Positions 34,184 to 42,566 of a DNA stretch of 64,000 nucleotides are shown here, piece after piece (positions within the stretch are counted from its first letter, which is position 1; each line of letters starts with the position of its first letter). The notes beneath the pieces were generated by a model that was not told the origin of the DNA, did not search any database, and was given only the letters and a program-made list of their open reading frames with translations. A program made the position numbers and the translations under genes. This DNA comes from CAYUMU01 sp964445985 (GTDB lineage Bacteria; Planctomycetota; Planctomycetia; Pirellulales; S012-138): positions 1 to 64,000 of the forward strand of contig CAYUMU010000014.1 of NCBI GenBank assembly GCA_964445985.1, in the 5' to 3' direction.

Positions 34184-36067
34184 CTAGGGCGTGGCCGCCG
34201 CTTCTTCAGGCCTCGGCGAGGCCCCAGGTTCTGGCGGCTGCGTTTCCGGCGGCTTGGCCTCCGCCAGCGTGCCTCGCAGCCAATCGGCAATGCTTTCGAT
34301 CACCTCGGGCGAGAGGCCTTCGCTGGGAATGTCCGGATCTTCCACCGTGCCGAAGGCTGGCATGGATTGCGAATTGCTGGCCGGGTCGGCATCGAAGGCG
34401 TGGCCATAGAACCGCTCGGCGTTGGGATTGGAGATCATGCCAATCAGCCATTCGCGAGAACCCCAGCCGGTGAGGTCGGGGGCGCTCCCTTCGGAGCCGG
34501 CATCGTGGAATTTGTGGCACTGGGCACACCTGGTGTCGTCGGCCAGGATGGCGCGGCCTTTTTCGGCGCGGTCTTTATCGGCCTGCGACTCCGGCAGGTT
34601 GCCGGCTTCGGCGGCCAGGGCCACGGCAATCTGCTCGATCACCTCCGGCGTGTAGCCGGAGTCCTTGTCTTGCATATCGGACTTCACGTAGTTGACCATA
34701 TCGCCCTCTTTGAGGGGCGTATTGCCAAAGTAGTTGGGGCCATCGATTTGCTGGGGGTCGAGCAGGCCCTTCACCCAATCGCGGGCGCCAAAGCCATACA
34801 GGTTGGGGGCGGACGATTGTTCGCCGAGGAAAAAGCCTTCGCCAGCGGGGTTGGAGTAGCCGTGGCAGACCAGGCAGTTATTGGTGACCACATTCAGGGC
34901 CGTGGCCTTGGGGTGGTTGCGCATTTGATAGCGGTGCCCTTGCGAGGGGATGCCATTTTCGGCGAGGTGCAGGGCCAGGTCGCGATTTTCGTGGGCCACC
35001 CACACGGCGTTGGCATAGTCCTGGTTGCCGCGGTCTTCGCGCATGGCTTCGAAGGTGAGTACGCCCGCCCCGGCCAAGATCAAGAAAATGAACGCCACGT
35101 TGAACCAGTGCCCTGCTCGAAAGCGGCCGGTGAGGGGCATCAGGAACAGGATCAACATGGCCACGGCCGGCACCACGATCGCGCCCAAGAACTCGCCCAG
35201 CTCGCCGTGCCCTTCAAACAGCTTGAGGAACTGGAAGAGGAACAGGAAGTACCACTCAGGGCGAGCGGCGGAGAACTCTTTGGCGCCGTCGGCCGGCGCG
35301 TAGAGTTCGGCGCCTTTGAAGTAGAACGACAGCGTCATCACCACGGCCAACACGGCCAGGCAGGCGACGGCGTCTTTGAGAACCTGGTCGGGCCAAAAGG
35401 CCTGGTCGGCCTTTTTGATCGGCTGCTTGGCATGCAAGCCATGCCGGCGAAACACGGCGATATGAACCACCAGCAGACCGATCAACAGACCGGGCAGCAC
35501 GCCGGCGTGCAGAGCAAAGAACCGGGTGAGCGTATGGTGGCCATATTCGTTGCCGCCCACCACCAGCCGCTGGGCGTCTTCGCCCACCACCGGCACCAGG
35601 CCGGTGAGATTGGTGGCCACGCGGGTGGCCCAATAGCCTTTTTGATCCCACGGCAGCAGGTAGCCGGTCAGCGACAGCGCCAGCACAATTTGCATGAGGA
35701 TCAGGCCGACCCAGAAGTTGACCTCGCGGGGGGCTTTGTAGGCGCCATCCCAGACTACTTGCAGCAGGTGCAAACCGAGCAGCACCACCATGGCCTGGGC
35801 CATAAAGTGATGGATGCCGCGGAGCATCCAGCCACCCTGCATTTGGGTTTGAATGTAGTACACGCTTTCCCAAGCGGTGTTGTCGCTGGGGCTATAGGCC
35901 ATCCACAGGAACACGCCGGTGATCACCTGCACGGAAAAGGCAAACACCAGCGTGCTTCCCCACACGTAGCGCCAGCGCGATCCGCCGGGAATGTTTTCGT
36001 AGAGCGCTTCGTGAACCAATGCCCGGTAACCCGTCCGGTCATCCAGCCAATCCATGAATTTGCTCAT
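34184..36067 (-). CDS. Cytochrome b fused to di-heme cytochrome c domains
   Basis: Protein of 627 residues. The cytochrome b part (~1-340) has eight or so membrane helices; heme-b ligand His are at 86/100 and 187/202, the spacing of cytochrome b6, and the quinol-site PEWY is at 270-273. The C-terminal periplasmic part has two c-type heme sites, CLVCH (398-402) and CAQCH (514-518), and an Ala/Pro-rich tail. With the Rieske protein encoded just upstream (4-base ATGA overlap) it forms a quinol:electron-acceptor complex in which the c domains replace a separate c1/f subunit. Confidence 0.92.
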   Translation of the reverse strand: MSKFMDWLDDRTGYRALVHEALYENIPGGSRWRYVWGSTLVFAFSVQVITGVFLWMAYSPSDNTAWESVYYIQTQMQGGWMLRGIHHFMAQAMVVLLGLHLLQVVWDGAYKAPREVNFWVGLILMQIVLALSLTGYLLPWDQKGYWATRVATNLTGLVPVVGEDAQRLVVGGNEYGHHTLTRFFALHAGVLPGLLIGLLVVHIAVFRRHGLHAKQPIKKADQAFWPDQVLKDAVACLAVLAVVMTLSFYFKGAELYAPADGAKEFSAARPEWYFLFLFQFLKLFEGHGELGEFLGAIVVPAVAMLILFLMPLTGRFRAGHWFNVAFIFLILAGAGVLTFEAMREDRGNQDYANAVWVAHENRDLALHLAENGIPSQGHRYQMRNHPKATALNVVTNNCLVCHGYSNPAGEGFFLGEQSSAPNLYGFGARDWVKGLLDPQQIDGPNYFGNTPLKEGDMVNYVKSDMQDKDSGYTPEVIEQIAVALAAEAGNLPESQADKDRAEKGRAILADDTRCAQCHKFHDAGSEGSAPDLTGWGSREWLIGMISNPNAERFYGHAFDADPASNSQSMPAFGTVEDPDIPSEGLSPEVIESIADWLRGTLAEAKPPETQPPEPGASPRPEEAAATP

Positions 36068-36690
36068 ACCTTGGCGACCTTTTCCGCTTTTCCGGTGTAG
36101 AAGTTTTCGAACCGCACCCAGACTTCGTCCCGACCGTCTTGGCCAGGGCGAATTTCGGTTTCCAGCGCGTCCAAACCCCGAGGGCTGGGCGTGGGCTGAA
36201 TGACCGTGCCGTCCAGGTGGAACGCGCTATTATGGCAAGGGCACTTGAACTCTTTTTCGTCGCCACTGCTGGCCAAACGCACCGAACAGCCGGCGTGAGG
36301 GCAGGTGGTGTTGAAACATTGCAAGCCGGGCGACGGCTCGAGGCCGCAGGCAATGAACACGCTGCCAATCGGCTGCTGGGCGTTGAAGGTCCACTGATCC
36401 CATAGATCGGCAATCACCTCAAACCGTCGCGGCGTGCCGTCGGCGGGAATTTCATCCAAATAGGCCACGCGGAGAAAGTTCGATTCGGATACGCCGGGCT
36501 TGCGCCGCAAGGGATTGAAGAAAGCCACGATCCCGGTCGCCAGCGGCACCAGCACGATCAGCGTGCCAATCACAGCGGCCGAGGCCTTGACCAAGAACCC
36601 CCGTCGATCGACATCCGCAGGCGTAGGACGCTCGGCCTGGGGCTTACTGGCAGCGGATTTGGAGGGCGGGTTTTTGGGCGGCGTTTTCAT
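36064..36690 (-). CDS. Rieske 2Fe-2S protein of bc-type complex
   Basis: Protein of 208 residues. A Lys/Pro-rich N-terminus, a twin-arginine-type motif (DRRGFLVKASA) and one membrane helix (~35-58) anchor it. The Rieske cluster is bound by C130/H132 (CPHAGC) and C150/H153 (CPCHNS), with Cys135/Cys152 placed for the usual disulfide. It passes electrons from quinol to the cytochrome c domains. The ATG at 36690 is supported by the Tat-type signal. The gene overlaps that of the cytochrome b-c fusion by four bases. Confidence 0.92.
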   Translation of the reverse strand: MKTPPKNPPSKSAASKPQAERPTPADVDRRGFLVKASAAVIGTLIVLVPLATGIVAFFNPLRRKPGVSESNFLRVAYLDEIPADGTPRRFEVIADLWDQWTFNAQQPIGSVFIACGLEPSPGLQCFNTTCPHAGCSVRLASSGDEKEFKCPCHNSAFHLDGTVIQPTPSPRGLDALETEIRPGQDGRDEVWVRFENFYTGKAEKVAKV

Positions 36691-37071
36691 ATCAAAAATT
36701 CTCGTTGGTTTGCGCGGGGCACAGGGCCAGGAGGCGCGACAACGGCGAAGCGGGAAGAAACACAAACATGTCGGCCACGGCTGGTAGTTACCGGGCGGGC
36801 CAGGCAGCGACCGGCCTTGTGGCCAGGGTGGAGGGTGTGGGGAGCAGGTTTTGCGGCGTGACTCACAAGGAGGGAGTGGAACGAAGCGGGGAGACTTCCA
36901 AGGCCCAATGCAATGCTCCGCGAACCCCCAACAGGCACAGGACGATGCAGGATCAACCCACGCCAAAAAGGGCGGAACTTTCCCCCGAATGTCTCCCGCT
37001 CCTCATGGCTTTCCACGGCAGGTAATGGTTTGGGGTTTGGATGCGGCTCGCTTGTTTTCGGTCCAATGCAA
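36691..37071. other. Intergenic region without recognised features
   Basis: About 380 bp between the nrnA stop and the Rieske start. Open frames here are short, on both strands, and show no family resemblance. It must hold the promoter of the Rieske/cytochrome operon, but I see no convincing -35/-10 pair or hairpin. Confidence 0.5.
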
Positions 37072-38085
37072 TTATCGCATCGCCGCGCGCACAGCGTCAA
37101 GCACTTTGGGCTGGGCCTCGGCAAAGCTGCCAGCCACAAACGCGCCCGCCGCCGCCTTGTGCCCGCCGCCGCCAAAACCGGCCGCCAATTGGCTGCAATT
37201 TACCTGGGGCGTGGTGCTGCGGAAGCTGATCTTGAATCCGCCGCTGGCCTGCTCCACGAGAATCACGGCCACCTCCACGCCCTTGACGGCCATGGTCAGG
37301 TTGACGACGTCTTCGGTATCGGTCGGCAGGGCGCCCGTGACCTTGAAGTCTTCTTGCAGCACGGCCGTGTGGCTCAGCCGGCCGTCGATTTCGGTCTGCG
37401 TGCGCGAGAGAATGATCCCTCGCAATCGCAACCGGGCCAGCGTGTCTTGCTCGTACAGGTCGTGATAAATCCGCGTGGGGTTGGCGCCCGCGGCCACCAG
37501 CCGGCTAGCCAAGGCATAGGTTCCGGCCGAGGTGCTGTTGAAGTGATACCAGCCGGTATCGGTGGCGACCGCGGCAAACAGCGGCGTGGCGATTTCGGCC
37601 GTGAGCTCCACGCCCAAGTGCTCGGCGGCTTCGGCCACGAGGCGGCCTGTCGCTTCGGCCGAAGTGTTTTTGAACAGCTCGGCGCCCAGGTCGTCTTCGC
37701 CCACGTGATGGTCGAGGACCATTTTGATGGCCTTGCTGGCTTTAATGACTGGCCCCATTTCGCCGATCTGCGCCCAGGCGCTGGTGTCGAGGATCATCAG
37801 CACCTCGACCTCGGCCAGCTCTTCTGGCTGGATATCCACGCCAATCTGTTTGATCTTGCGGTGGGGGTCGATGAATTGCAGGTTGGCAGGCGTGGCGTGA
37901 CCGTTGACGATCACGACATCTTTGCCCAGGGCTTCGAGCACGCCCGCCATCCCGAGCTCGCTCCCCAAGGCATCGCAATCGGGGCGAATATGACTGATCA
38001 GCAAGAACCGCTGGTGGCTCTTCACAATCTCGACGAAGCGGGGCCAGTTGATCGTCATATCGGTTTCATCGTTGGGGGGGAGCAT
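37072..38085 (-). CDS. nrnA: DHH-family oligoribonuclease/pAp phosphatase (NrnA-like)
   Basis: Protein of 337 residues of the DHH/DHHA1 superfamily. Motifs are SHIRPDCDALGSELG, MILDTS, VLDHHVGED (the DHH motif) and, in the DHHA1 domain, GFGGGGHKAAAGAF. NrnA degrades short RNAs to mononucleotides and dephosphorylates 3'-phosphoadenosine-5'-phosphate. The latter fits with the sulfate-activating sat gene elsewhere in the window. An in-frame ATG at 38058 is an alternative start. It ends 31 bases from ribF on the same strand, so both are probably in one operon. Confidence 0.9.
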   Translation of the reverse strand: MLPPNDETDMTINWPRFVEIVKSHQRFLLISHIRPDCDALGSELGMAGVLEALGKDVVIVNGHATPANLQFIDPHRKIKQIGVDIQPEELAEVEVLMILDTSAWAQIGEMGPVIKASKAIKMVLDHHVGEDDLGAELFKNTSAEATGRLVAEAAEHLGVELTAEIATPLFAAVATDTGWYHFNSTSAGTYALASRLVAAGANPTRIYHDLYEQDTLARLRLRGIILSRTQTEIDGRLSHTAVLQEDFKVTGALPTDTEDVVNLTMAVKGVEVAVILVEQASGGFKISFRSTTPQVNCSQLAAGFGGGGHKAAAGAFVAGSFAEAQPKVLDAVRAAMR

Positions 38086-38115
38086 GGGGAGAGCGGAAGG
38101 AGAGCCGTTGCTGGC

Positions 38116-39042
38116 CTACAATTGCCGAGCAATTTGGGCGGCCCGCTCCACATCGCTGTGAAGCTGTGCCCGCAGGGCTTCCACGCCGTCAAAGCTGCGA
38201 ATGTCGCGCAACTGGCTCAGAAAGTCAACCTCTAGCGGCTTGCCATACAGCGAGCCGGCAAAGCCAATCAGGTGGACTTCCACCTTGAGGGCCTGCTCGC
38301 CAAAGGTGGGGTTGGGGCCCACGTTAATGGCCGCCGGCCAGGGCGCGCGGGCCACATAAGCGCGGCCGGCGTACACCCCAGGGCCCGGCAACAGCGTATC
38401 GATCGCCCCCACGTTGGCGGTGGGGAAACCGATCCGCGCGCCGCGGCCGGCGCCGTGAATGACCATGCCCCGGATGCGGTAGGGGTGCGTGAGCAATTTG
38501 GAAGCCGTGTCGATATCGCCCGCGGCAATCAACCGCCGGACGCGGCTGCTAGAGACGGCGGCCCCTTCCAACTCCAGGGCAGGCACCACTTCCAGATAAA
38601 CCCCGGCCTTTTCGCAGTACTCTCGCAGCACGTCCACCGTGCCGGCCCGATTGCGACCGAAGAAGAAATTGGGGCCTTCCACCAAGGCCCGCGCGTCGAG
38701 CCGCTCGCGCAGCAAGTGATCGAAGAAGACCTGGGGGGGGAGTTCCAACAGCGCCGGATCGGTGGGATAGGCCAGCGTGGCATCGACCCCCAGTTCGGCC
38801 AGGAGGTGCGCTTTGCGATCGGTCCAAGTCAGCGGCGGAGGGCACTGATCGGGACGCAGCAGCCGCACCGGGTGGGGGTCGAACGTGAACACCACCGCCG
38901 GGCCATTTACCCGTTGGGCCGCGGCCAGCAACCGCTCCACAATGCGGGCATGCCCGCGGTGCACGCCATCGAAGTTGCCAACCGCCACCGCCCCGGATCG
39001 AAACCGGTCGGGCAATTCGTCGAGGCTGCGGAAGAGTTTCAC
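38116..39042 (-). CDS. ribF: Bifunctional riboflavin kinase/FAD synthetase RibF
   Basis: Protein of 308 residues. The N-terminal FMN adenylyltransferase domain has GNFDGVHRGHARIVERL, FTFDPHP, GPNFFFGRNRAG and SSSRVRRLIAAGDI. The C-terminal riboflavin kinase domain has GRGARIGFPTANV and NVGPNPTFGE. It converts riboflavin to FMN and FAD. I favour a GTG at 39042 (VKLFRSLDELP), which gives the usual length; a TTG at 39081 would add 13 residues. It lies upstream of nrnA. Confidence 0.92.
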   Translation of the reverse strand: MKLFRSLDELPDRFRSGAVAVGNFDGVHRGHARIVERLLAAAQRVNGPAVVFTFDPHPVRLLRPDQCPPPLTWTDRKAHLLAELGVDATLAYPTDPALLELPPQVFFDHLLRERLDARALVEGPNFFFGRNRAGTVDVLREYCEKAGVYLEVVPALELEGAAVSSSRVRRLIAAGDIDTASKLLTHPYRIRGMVIHGAGRGARIGFPTANVGAIDTLLPGPGVYAGRAYVARAPWPAAINVGPNPTFGEQALKVEVHLIGFAGSLYGKPLEVDFLSQLRDIRSFDGVEALRAQLHSDVERAAQIARQL

Positions 39043-39254
39043 AGCGGGGGGAGCGACTTCGGAGGGGGGATGGTTTACCAAGGAACTTACCGGAGCGCCA
39101 GCCCAGGGTGGCAGTCCGCCGGGGGGCGACGGCGAAATGCCCCCAATTCAACGGGCGTGATGGGTGTTTGTACCATAGCCGGCCCGCCACCGGGAGTGGC
39201 CGCGGCGGCTTCCGGGGCGCGGCAAGTCCTGGCCGCGGCGCTGTTCCTGGCCCA

Positions 39255-39779
39255 TTACGACCCGAGCCGCAACGCCACCACGGCTCCGTTGATTACGGCC
39301 GCCACGCGGAGAACTTCGTGCACGTGGTCTTCGCCCAGGCCGGCCTTGATCACGCTGGCTTCGTGCGAATTGAGGCAGGCTTCGCAGCCTGCCAGCGCCG
39401 CGCAGGCCAGGGCGCACAGTTCAAACTGCTCTTTGCCGCTGGCCGGGTTGGCCATCCGGTTCATCCGCAAGCTGGGCCGGCGCTGCTCGTAGGCTTCTTT
39501 TTTGAACATGTGCTTGGAGCGGTAATAAATGGTGTTCATGCCCATCAAGGCGGCAGCCGCTTGCGCGTCGCCAATATCGCCTTCGTTCAGGTTTTGGCCG
39601 GCATCGGCGATCAGTGCCGCCGCCAGTTCCGGGGCATTCACGAAGTAGGCCGAAGTCAGGGCCACGGCGAAAGTTTGCTTGGGCGAGAGAATGGCGCCCT
39701 GCAACACCGAAGACAAATTCAACCGCATATCTTTGCACGACTCAGGCATCCGCTCGCGCAGCGCGTCGATCTGTTCCAC
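39255..39779 (-). CDS. AhpD-like carboxymuconolactone decarboxylase protein
   Basis: Protein of 174 residues aligning along its length with AhpD. The N-terminus runs MRLNLSSVLQGAILSPKQTF, followed by ALMGMNTIYYRSKHMF, LRMNRMANPASGKEQFEL and the redox motif CEACLNSHE with its CxxC and His. AhpD reduces AhpC-type peroxiredoxins. No ahpC lies nearby. The GTG start at 39779, seven bases after GGGAG, gives the family length; ATG-initiated longer frames read into unconserved sequence. Confidence 0.85.
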   Translation of the reverse strand: MEQIDALRERMPESCKDMRLNLSSVLQGAILSPKQTFAVALTSAYFVNAPELAAALIADAGQNLNEGDIGDAQAAAALMGMNTIYYRSKHMFKKEAYEQRRPSLRMNRMANPASGKEQFELCALACAALAGCEACLNSHEASVIKAGLGEDHVHEVLRVAAVINGAVVALRLGS

Positions 39780-40087
39780 GTTCAAGCTCCCATCCGTCTT
39801 GCGAAAAAAAATTCCGGCCTGTATTGGGCGGACCAGCGCGGGGAAGGCCCGGCGGGGCCGGACGCGGTCCTTCTTCCGTTCCTTCATTATGGGGCACCGC
39901 GGTCGCGGCGACCAGCGGACTGCCGGCCCACGGTCGTTCGCTCCGCGGGGGGCTACTGCCGCATTTTGTCCGCCTGATTGGCAGGTTATGATGATTCCCA
40001 ACGAGCTCAGACTTATCGCGGCCTGCGATTGTCCTCGCCCCATTACATTCTCCGCCTGCCGGGCTCTGCCTCACCGAAGGATACACC
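39780..40087. other. Divergent intergenic region, no gene recognised
   Basis: About 308 bp between the divergent AhpD-like and UnbV-type genes. Frames that span it on the minus strand are upstream extensions of the AhpD frame with no similarity. Promoters for both genes must be here; none is clear by eye. Confidence 0.4.
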
Positions 40088-41737
40088 ATGACGCGACGCC
40101 TTCCCCTTCGACCCATCGTTGCCGTGCGCCGCTTGAAACAAGCGTGCGGGGCGGCGGCCCTGTGGGCTGTAGCGTTCACCACCACGGGCCAGGCCCAACC
40201 GGCCATTCAGTTCGAAGACGTTACCGCGAAGGCCGGCTTGCTCAAACCGCTGGAAGGCATGATGGGCCACGGCGGCGCCTGGGGGGATGTGGACGGCGAC
40301 GGCCTACCCGACCTGTTTGTGGGCGGTTTCTGCGATCGGCCGGTGGAAGAATACGCCCCCGCCAAGGCCCAAGTGCCGTCGCGGCTGTTTCACAACACGG
40401 GCGCCGGCTTCGAAGAATGGCAGCCGGAGGCGACCAGGTTCCACGGCCGCGTTTCGGGGGCGCTGTTTGCCGACCTCGACAACAACGGCACGCTGGAACT
40501 CTACTCGGCCAACAACGCCCGCGCCAATTCCCGCCACACCGACGAAGTTCGCCGCTCGGCCCAAATGCGGATGAGCAACCTGTTCGAGAACAAGAACGGC
40601 AAGCTGATCGATATTTCGAAATCCAGCGGGGCCTGCCCCGAAGGCCTGCGCAGCGCGCGAAACATTGGCGCCCTGGATTACAACGCCGACGGCCTGCTCG
40701 ACCTGCTGGTGGTTGAAGACAAGTTCATCAAGAACCCCCGCACGCTGCTGCTCAAGAACCTGGGCGATCTCAAGTTTGAAATCGCGAACGACGAAGTCGG
40801 CCTGCCCAACGATATTTTCGCCCTGGGCCTGGCCTATTCCGACATCAACGAAGACGGCCGGCCCGACTTCTTTTTCCCGCACAGCAATCGCATGTTTCTC
40901 AGCACGGGCGATGGCAAGTACCGCGAAGACGCCAAGCTCAACGAAACCTTTGCCTGGAAGCCGGTCAATGGTGAGGAATGGCCGTGCGGAGCGGTGTTTG
41001 CCGATCTCAACCGCGATGGTCGCCTCGACCTGCTGCTGTCGCTGCACTACCAGCAAGCCAGGAACAAGGTCTATCTGAACGAAGGGCTCAAGAACGGCGT
41101 GCCGCAATTCCGCGACGTGACCGACGCGGTGGGCCTGGGAGAAACCGTGCCGCAGAAATGCCCTCACGTGGAGGTGCAAGATTTCGACAACGACGGCAAC
41201 CCCGACATCTACATGTCGGCCGCCTGGCTCGATGACGCCGGCAATGTTACGCCGCTGATCTATCGCAACCAGGGCCTCAAGAATGGGCTGCCCCGGTTCG
41301 TGCCCACGCGGGCCATCGAAGGCCCCATGGTTTACTACCCCGCCGGTCCCTCGGCCGATTACGACAACGACGGCAAGGTCGATCTGTTTCTGATCAACTG
41401 GTTCCAAGGCAATCATTCGCGCCTGCTCCGCAACACCAGTGCCGCCGGCGGTTGGCTCAATGTGCGGGTGGAAGGAACCAAGCTGAACCGGATGGGCATC
41501 GGGTCGAAGGTCAGCCTGTACCCTGCTGGCAAATTGGGCGACGCCCAGGCCTTGCTCGGCCATCAAGAACTGACCGTGGGCTATGGTTACGCCAGCGGTC
41601 AAGAACCCGTGTGCCACTTTGGCCTGGGCGACGTGAAGCAGGTGGACGTGCAAGTCACGCTGCCCGACGGCACGCAACTGGTAAAGAAGAACGTGGCGGC
41701 GGATCAGGAAATCAAGCTGGTGGAAGCGGCAAAATAA
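40088..41737 (+). CDS. CRTAC1/UnbV-type FG-GAP repeat protein, secreted
   Basis: Protein of 549 residues with a signal peptide (~1-36). Several FG-GAP/VCBS calcium-binding repeats follow (GDVDGDGLPDLFVGGF, DYNADGLLDLLV, DINEDGRPDFFFPHS, DLNRDGRLDLLL, DFDNDGNPDIYMS, DYDNDGKVDLFL), forming a β-propeller. The C-terminus is an ASPIC/UnbV domain (LNRMGIGSKVSLYPAGK…VTLPDG). Such proteins are abundant in Planctomycetes; adhesion or carbohydrate binding outside the cell is inferred. It is followed by hairpins and no downstream co-directional gene. Confidence 0.88.
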   Translation: MTRRLPLRPIVAVRRLKQACGAAALWAVAFTTTGQAQPAIQFEDVTAKAGLLKPLEGMMGHGGAWGDVDGDGLPDLFVGGFCDRPVEEYAPAKAQVPSRLFHNTGAGFEEWQPEATRFHGRVSGALFADLDNNGTLELYSANNARANSRHTDEVRRSAQMRMSNLFENKNGKLIDISKSSGACPEGLRSARNIGALDYNADGLLDLLVVEDKFIKNPRTLLLKNLGDLKFEIANDEVGLPNDIFALGLAYSDINEDGRPDFFFPHSNRMFLSTGDGKYREDAKLNETFAWKPVNGEEWPCGAVFADLNRDGRLDLLLSLHYQQARNKVYLNEGLKNGVPQFRDVTDAVGLGETVPQKCPHVEVQDFDNDGNPDIYMSAAWLDDAGNVTPLIYRNQGLKNGLPRFVPTRAIEGPMVYYPAGPSADYDNDGKVDLFLINWFQGNHSRLLRNTSAAGGWLNVRVEGTKLNRMGIGSKVSLYPAGKLGDAQALLGHQELTVGYGYASGQEPVCHFGLGDVKQVDVQVTLPDGTQLVKKNVAADQEIKLVEAAK

Positions 41738-41756
41738 CCGCCCGCCCAGCCCACAA

Positions 41757-41875
41757 CTTGCCCCTAGAAACGTTGGGGCAAGGCCTGCCATCCGTATCGG
41801 CCAGATTCGTCTGGGGGCTGGTTGCCGGCAGCGGTTGCCTGGCATCACCAGCCGGCAGACGGCAACCAGACCCCA
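41757..41875. repeat. Two hairpins after the UnbV-type gene
   Basis: CTTGCCCC (41757-41764) pairs with GGGGCAAG (41775-41782). A second, imperfect dyad CTGGGGGCTGGTTGCCG (about 41811-41827) pairs with CGGCAACCAGACCCCAG (about 41858-41875). Neither has a T-run. They may attenuate readthrough between the convergent genes ending at 41737 and 41906. Confidence 0.5.
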
Positions 41876-41905
41876 GCCACCCCCCGGTTGCGTTTATGGA
41901 AGCAG

Positions 41906-42238
41906 CTAAGCCGCCTTCTTGCGCCGGCGAGGCTTGGCCGCCGCTTCGCTATCTTCCCTATCGCTAACTTCCCTATCGTTATCTTCCCTGTCGCTATCTT
42001 CCAGGGAATCCACTTCCGGATCGCTCTGAGCCCCGTCTTCCCCAGCAGGCTCAAGTTGCTCGCTGGTGGCTGCCGGCAGTGGTGAGGAGCCCGCCGCCGG
42101 CTCGGCCGGTTTGGCCGGCGCGTACTCGGCAATCACCGCCTCGATGCGCGCCAGCAGCGCGTCGAGTTCTTCGATCACACTCTGTTGCCGGGCTTCAATA
42201 TCATCGAGCAGGCGCGTCACATCGCTCGCTGCGGGCAT
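41906..42238 (-). CDS. Small coiled-coil protein with acidic pentapeptide repeats
   Basis: Protein of 110 residues, unrecognised family. The first ~45 residues are a heptad-like helix (VTRLLDDIEARQQSVIEELD). A Pro/Ala linker follows, then four copies of an acidic five-residue repeat (SDRED/NDREV type) and a basic tail PRRRKKAA. The alternation of acidic and basic ends suggests binding of protein or nucleic acid partners. I chose the ATG at 42238; an upstream frame to 42319 is less likely. Confidence 0.6.
   Translation of the reverse strand: MPAASDVTRLLDDIEARQQSVIEELDALLARIEAVIAEYAPAKPAEPAAGSSPLPAATSEQLEPAGEDGAQSDPEVDSLEDSDREDNDREVSDREDSEAAAKPRRRKKAA
41947..42005. repeat. 15-bp tandem repeat inside coding sequence
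   Basis: Four copies of CGCTATCTTCCCTAT (41947-41961, 41962-41976, 41977-41991, 41992-42005, last partial), each differing by one to three bases. On the minus strand they encode the acidic pentapeptides of the small coiled-coil protein. Confidence 0.85.
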
Positions 42239-42422
42239 GAGCGTTTCCGGGTCATTAAGTTGGCGAAAGGCGGGAATGGTCAGCCCACTTGCGCTAGCAA
42301 CGCAAGCGAGCCTCCTCACCCAGGCGGCCAGCGGGAATTGGCTCCTGGGGTTTGTAACAACATCGGGAAGCGGAGCCGGTGTGCTTCAATCGGAGTTGCA
42401 GGAGTCGCTGCTAGCTGCTGGC

Positions 42423-42468
42423 AGTTCTGCTCGACACAGTTCTGCTACAACACAGTTCTGCTCGACAC
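42423..42468. repeat. Three tandem AGTTCTGCTCGACAC copies
   Basis: Copies begin at 42423, 42438 and 42454 (15-16 bases apart; the middle one reads AGTTCTGCTACAACAC). They lie about 100 bases upstream of the DUF1570 gene start and could be operator sites. The remainder of the 42239-42566 gap holds nothing recognised. Confidence 0.65.
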
Positions 42469-42566
42469 TGTGGCAGCCCCCCGGCCGTCGCGGTAAACTG
42501 GGCTCCAGCCTTTCGCGGTCGCGAAGAACATTCGTTCCGATTCTACAAACCATCGGGGTGGCAATC

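Noticed and set aside
39780..40043. N-terminal extension of the AhpD-like frame
   Set aside because: Extension is Arg/Pro-rich, unlike AhpD; GTG at 39779 gives family length with a ribosome site.
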